Assembly: GCA_964035575.1 (NCBI GenBank)
Contig: OZ037863.1
Location: forward strand, 970,001 to 1,034,000
DNA: 64,000 bases
Origin: Rhynchopus sp. YZ270_cl-10
Lineage: Eukaryota > Euglenozoa > Diplonemea > Diplonemida > Diplonemidae
Direction of reading: 5' to 3'
The translations under genes and the position numbers were made by a program. Under the pieces are notes generated by a model. The model did no database searches. It was given only the letters and a program-made list of their open reading frames with translations, and was not told where the DNA came from. Position 1 is the stretch's first letter. Every line of letters begins with the position of its first letter. Shown in pieces: positions 60,912 to 64,000 of this stretch.

Positions 60912-61895
60912 ATGGCGTTCCTCAAACGCTTCCGCCCACAGTGGCAGCAGACGATGTACCGCATTAAGGACCCTGCGGTGTCGCTGGAGTACTACAAGAA
61001 GCACTTTGGGTTCACGCTGTTGGATGAGTTCCACTTTCCGGCGTGGAAGTTTTCGGTGTACTTTTTGACGACACTGCCGGGTGGGGCGACACACGAGCAC
61101 ACTCCGGGGACCAAGGAGGCACATGACTTTCTGTGGAACTACAACGGCGTGACGATCGAGCTGACACACAACCACGACAGCGACGACTTCGTTGCCAACC
61201 ACGGCAACACCGAGCCACACCGTGGCTTCGGCCACGTCGCTGTCCTTTGCGATGACGTCTACGCCTCGTCCACCAAACTCGAAGCAAACGGCGTCAAATT
61301 CCAGAAGCGCCCCGACGAAGGCCGCATGAAGGGCATCGCCTTCGCCCTCGACCCCGACGGCTACTGGGTGGAGATCGTCAAGCGCAGCGAAGGCCACAAG
61401 CTCTCCGGGGAATTCAACTTTGCGCAAACCATGCTTCGTGTCAAGGACGGCCCTGCAAGCGTCGCGTTCTATGAGAAATACTTCGGCCTCACTCTGCTGC
61501 GTGAAGCTGCCTACCCGGACGCGAAGTTCACAAACTACTTCCTCGGACAGCTGAACGAAGAGGAGGCGGAGAGGTTCGCGAAGGTGAAGACCAATGCGGA
61601 GCAGAAAGACTTCGTGAACACCCTGCACAACCCTGTCCTGGAGCTGACCCACAACCACGGCACGGAAAACGAGGAAGGCCCGGTCTACCACGACGGGAAC
61701 TCCGACCCCAGGGGGTTCGGGCACATTGGCTTCCTCGTGGACGATATTGAGGACTACTGTGCGGAGCTCGAGGCTGCCGGTGTCCCCTTCCAGAAGAAGC
61801 TCACCGACGGCAACATGAAGTTCCTTGCATTCGCGAAAGACCCCACCGGCTACTGGATTGAGATCATCCCTAGAGGCAAGATGCCTGATATGTGA
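60912..61895 (+). CDS. GLO1: Glyoxalase I (lactoylglutathione lyase), two-domain form
   Basis: 327 residues, single exon, ATG 60912 (GACACAATGGC). It converts the methylglyoxal-glutathione hemithioacetal to S-lactoylglutathione in the cytosol. Two tandem glyoxalase domains (about 10-160 and 168-323) give the same length as the yeast enzyme. Metal ligands are visible in both: domain 1 Q13, E83 (IELTHNHD), H108 (GFGHVAV), E154 (YWVEIV); domain 2 Q172 (AQTMLRVKD), E244 (LELTHNHG), H271 (GFGHIGF), E317 (YWIEII). So both sites look intact. No signal or transit peptide. The frame is open far upstream, but homology starts at this ATG. Confidence 0.95.
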   Translation: MAFLKRFRPQWQQTMYRIKDPAVSLEYYKKHFGFTLLDEFHFPAWKFSVYFLTTLPGGATHEHTPGTKEAHDFLWNYNGVTIELTHNHDSDDFVANHGNTEPHRGFGHVAVLCDDVYASSTKLEANGVKFQKRPDEGRMKGIAFALDPDGYWVEIVKRSEGHKLSGEFNFAQTMLRVKDGPASVAFYEKYFGLTLLREAAYPDAKFTNYFLGQLNEEEAERFAKVKTNAEQKDFVNTLHNPVLELTHNHGTENEEGPVYHDGNSDPRGFGHIGFLVDDIEDYCAELEAAGVPFQKKLTDGNMKFLAFAKDPTGYWIEIIPRGKMPDM

Positions 61896-61979
61896 CTCAA
61901 AAAAAGGGCGAATCTGTAAGGTTGCAGCGGGTGGAAAAATTCTAACCGTATTACGGCGTAATCGTAAAAATTATCGACC

Positions 61980-62035
61980 GTACTAATGTTCGACCGTAAA
62001 TATGTTCGACCTGTTTTACGGTCGAACATTAGTAC
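61980..62035. repeat. Perfect 21-bp-arm hairpin
   Basis: GTACTAATGTTCGACCGTAA(A) is inverted exactly as (T)TTACGGTCGAACATTAGTAC. The family is related to 42257-42345 and 62048-62130. Confidence 0.85.
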
Positions 62036-62480
62036 AGTAATGATAGACCGTACTAATGTTCGATCTTTTCAGGATTTTTCTGGAAGTTCAACCTTTTTTA
62101 CGGTCGAAATTTTTTACGATTTCGGTATATTGGAGGGTAGGTGTAAAATAGTAGCTTTTTTTGGATCTCAGTATTTTGAGAGGTGAGAGGGGAGGCTCGG
62201 GGGGGTGATTTTGTAAAAAAAAGAATGCAAAAAAAACCCTCCATTTTTTATCTCGAAAAATAAGTTCCGCACGCGTTGGTTCAAATGAAAGAAAACGCCT
62301 ATTTGTGTGAATGTTTGGATAAAAAAAAGAAAGAAGCGTGTCGTTTTGCATGGGGGGGGTTTTTTTTCTAGCTCTTTTTGATAATATGTTGGTTTAGTGA
62401 AGCTGCCGTCCAGACAGATCTTCACTATCCTTAACGTTTTTATGGTGTGTCCAGAGTGTTTTTCTTGTGTTTTCCGTTGT

Positions 62481-62520
62481 AAGGTGACTCAAGCACAGTG
62501 CGGCTTAAGTTCATCTTACG
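62481..62520. repeat. Dispersed hairpin repeat family B, copy
   Basis: AAGGTGACTCAAGCACAGTG, CGGCTTAAGTTCATCTTACG. Confidence 0.5.
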
Positions 62521-62875
62521 ACGTTTTCTTTATTGTCTGTTTTTGCCAAATGAAACAAACAAAAATAATGGTTGCCAACGTTTCAGTGTGTCACACGTGT
62601 GCACATATGTGTCTAAAACTGTTGTTGTATTAGTGTAGCTGCCCACATAGGCAGTGAAGACTGTGGAGGCTAGGGGGGCTATATAAAACCCTGTACCCCC
62701 CTTTGGGGGGGGGAAAAAAAACCGAATTCCCCCCTGAAACACCCTCACTCCCTTGTACAAGCATCTCCTCAACAAACACCGTCCATCACCGAACCAGTTT
62801 CAGAATAACAACCTTTCCCCATTCCCTCACACTCACACACAGATAGGTGAGGAGAGTTTGAAAACCAACCCCACG

Positions 62876-64000
62876 ATGGCAGCTTTGGCCGTGATTCTCA
62901 CGGCAACCCTCGCCGCTAGGCGTTGCACTGTCGATCCAGAGATGTGCCTCTACAACGTCGACTTCACCTTCGCTGAAGCATACAGGATTCGGTACGGCGA
63001 AGGCATCAGAGACGGGGACTACGACACCATCCTCGGGAACCCGAAGTTCCAGGAGGCGCTTTGCGACCCCGATATGTGGAAAAAGCGCTCCGAGGCCTGC
63101 GGAGGCTGCGCACACGAACTGGAGGTGACGAAAGGGCTTGGGGAGGAGTGGACCAGCAGACGTATCTGCCTTGCTGAGGTTGAGATGCTTCCCCACACGG
63201 ATGGGTCCCACCTGACCCCAGATCACCCGAACCACATGAAGGAAATGGAGCTCCTTGTGTCCACCTCTACAAGATGGGGGCAGGATGGGTGCAGATCAGG
63301 GTCGTGGTCTTCGCTGGACGATATGTCGGACAAAATCGTGCTCACACCTAACTGTTGGGGCGGGGCAGGTGGTGCCCTTCCAGAGCCGTACAGCAAAGGC
63401 GCGCCTGCTCTAATCCACATGATGTCCTCCACCAGCTACCTGAAGGAAGAAAACGAGAACTATCCGCCCTTCGACAAAATGACAAACTCGCAGTACAACA
63501 ACATGACTGTCTTCAACGCCTTCTCCTTCCCTGTGCACAACTTATTCCAAGCGATCAAAGATGCGAAGGCGGATCACAACATCACCACATACGGGAGGCT
63601 GATTTCGAACTGCGGGAAAAGCTTCGACCCATTGGGAGGGATCGATTCAGTTGATACTTCAAAATACGCGTCGGACACATGCCCTGGATGGAAAATGTCC
63701 CACAAAGACCTCTGCTCGAAGCTTTCAAACGAAACCCGCAGACTGTGCACCACATGCCCCCTCCAAGTCCAAGATCCTGCAACGGGAGAAAACTTGCCTT
63801 GTCTCTACAGCCACGATCTCACGCCGTTAAGAGCTGAAACACAAATGTCGCTTTCTTTCACTTTCCCTTTGAAAGAAAAGGTGATTTATTTCCAACAGCA
63901 GAGCATGGCACGGTATTGCGACCCGCGGTACTATAACGAGTCTTGGAAGGGGAGAATTGTGATGTTCGGGCCTGGTCACGTTCACGGATGCACAAGAACA
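62876..64000 (+). CDS. Secreted Cys-rich protein, 3' end beyond the window
   Basis: An unbroken frame of 375 codons from ATG 62876 to the right edge, with no stop. Residues 1-14 (MAALAVILTATLAA) look like a signal peptide. The mature part has many Cys (CGGCAHELEV, RRICLAE, NCWGGAGG, CTTCPLQ, HGCTRT) and several N-x-S/T sites (NNMT, HNIT, SNET, YNES), typical of an extracellular or luminal domain. A C-terminal membrane anchor may lie outside the window. The family is not recognised. Codon use is balanced and C-rich, like the other genes. Confidence 0.85.
   Translation, partial: MAALAVILTATLAARRCTVDPEMCLYNVDFTFAEAYRIRYGEGIRDGDYDTILGNPKFQEALCDPDMWKKRSEACGGCAHELEVTKGLGEEWTSRRICLAEVEMLPHTDGSHLTPDHPNHMKEMELLVSTSTRWGQDGCRSGSWSSLDDMSDKIVLTPNCWGGAGGALPEPYSKGAPALIHMMSSTSYLKEENENYPPFDKMTNSQYNNMTVFNAFSFPVHNLFQAIKDAKADHNITTYGRLISNCGKSFDPLGGIDSVDTSKYASDTCPGWKMSHKDLCSKLSNETRRLCTTCPLQVQDPATGENLPCLYSHDLTPLRAETQMSLSFTFPLKEKVIYFQQQSMARYCDPRYYNESWKGRIVMFGPGHVHGCTRT

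Larger units (their letters stand above)
61896..62875. other. Spacer with hairpins and a TATA-like site
   Basis: A perfect hairpin at 61980-62035, a repeat related to aspartate oxidase intron 2 (62048-62130), a family B copy (62481-62520) and CTATATAAAA at 62680-62689, about 190 bases before the next ATG. Confidence 0.6.

Noticed and set aside
60885..61724. 279-codon minus-strand frame
   Set aside because: Antisense shadow of glyoxalase I.
1..64000. tRNA, rRNA or snRNA genes
   Set aside because: I looked for A/B box and cloverleaf-like segments and conserved rRNA stretches and found none convincing by eye; a tRNAscan or Rfam search would be decisive.

Overview
This window reads as nuclear DNA of a unicellular eukaryote (protist). 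The evidence is GT-AG introns that restore reading frames, cyclophilin, glyoxalase I, RING, F-box and ankyrin proteins, a hAT transposon, many A/T homopolymers and pyrimidine tracts, and long repeat-rich spacers. I cannot place it in a named lineage from the sequence. Nearly all confident genes (about 20) lie on the + strand, and their starts often have the context (A/C)AAATG. Positions, splice joints and residue numbers were read by hand and may be off by a few bases.

Layout. 1-12.5 kb: a C-terminal gene fragment, a membrane-anchored protein with a ubiquitin-like segment (1200-2306), a Cys-rich zinc-binding protein (6570-7487), a hydrophilic helical protein (9278-10420) and a two-TM protein (11377-12513). 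13.5-19.7 kb: a tandemly duplicated pair of genes for proteins made of several ubiquitin-like domains, roughly one domain per phase-0 exon. The last intron of the second copy carries antisense pieces of a ubiquitin-specific protease. 19.9-26.4 kb: two coiled-coil type proteins, two non-autonomous transposons with terminal inverted repeats, and a secretory cyclophilin. 27.7-34.2 kb: a four-exon F-box/multi-TM gene whose first intron holds a complete hAT-type transposon. 35.4-38.5 kb: two ubiquitin-like/leucine-rich-repeat genes; a third is at 47.6 kb. 39.7-42.9 kb: a coiled-coil gene and an L-aspartate oxidase gene with a mitochondrial-like leader. 42.9-47.6 kb: a gene-free spacer. 50-53.5 kb: an ankyrin protein and a RING-H2 protein. 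53.5-60.9 kb: a repeat block with two large 7-bp satellites, one inside an inverted-repeat element. 60.9-64 kb: a two-domain glyoxalase I and a secreted Cys-rich protein that runs off the right edge.

Two themes stand out. First, ubiquitin-related parts recur: two poly-ubiquitin-like genes, three ubiquitin-like/LRR fusions, one ubiquitin-like/TM protein, an F-box protein, a RING E3 and deubiquitinase fragments. Second, the spacers hold many small foldback elements and short dispersed repeat families, several of them inside introns.
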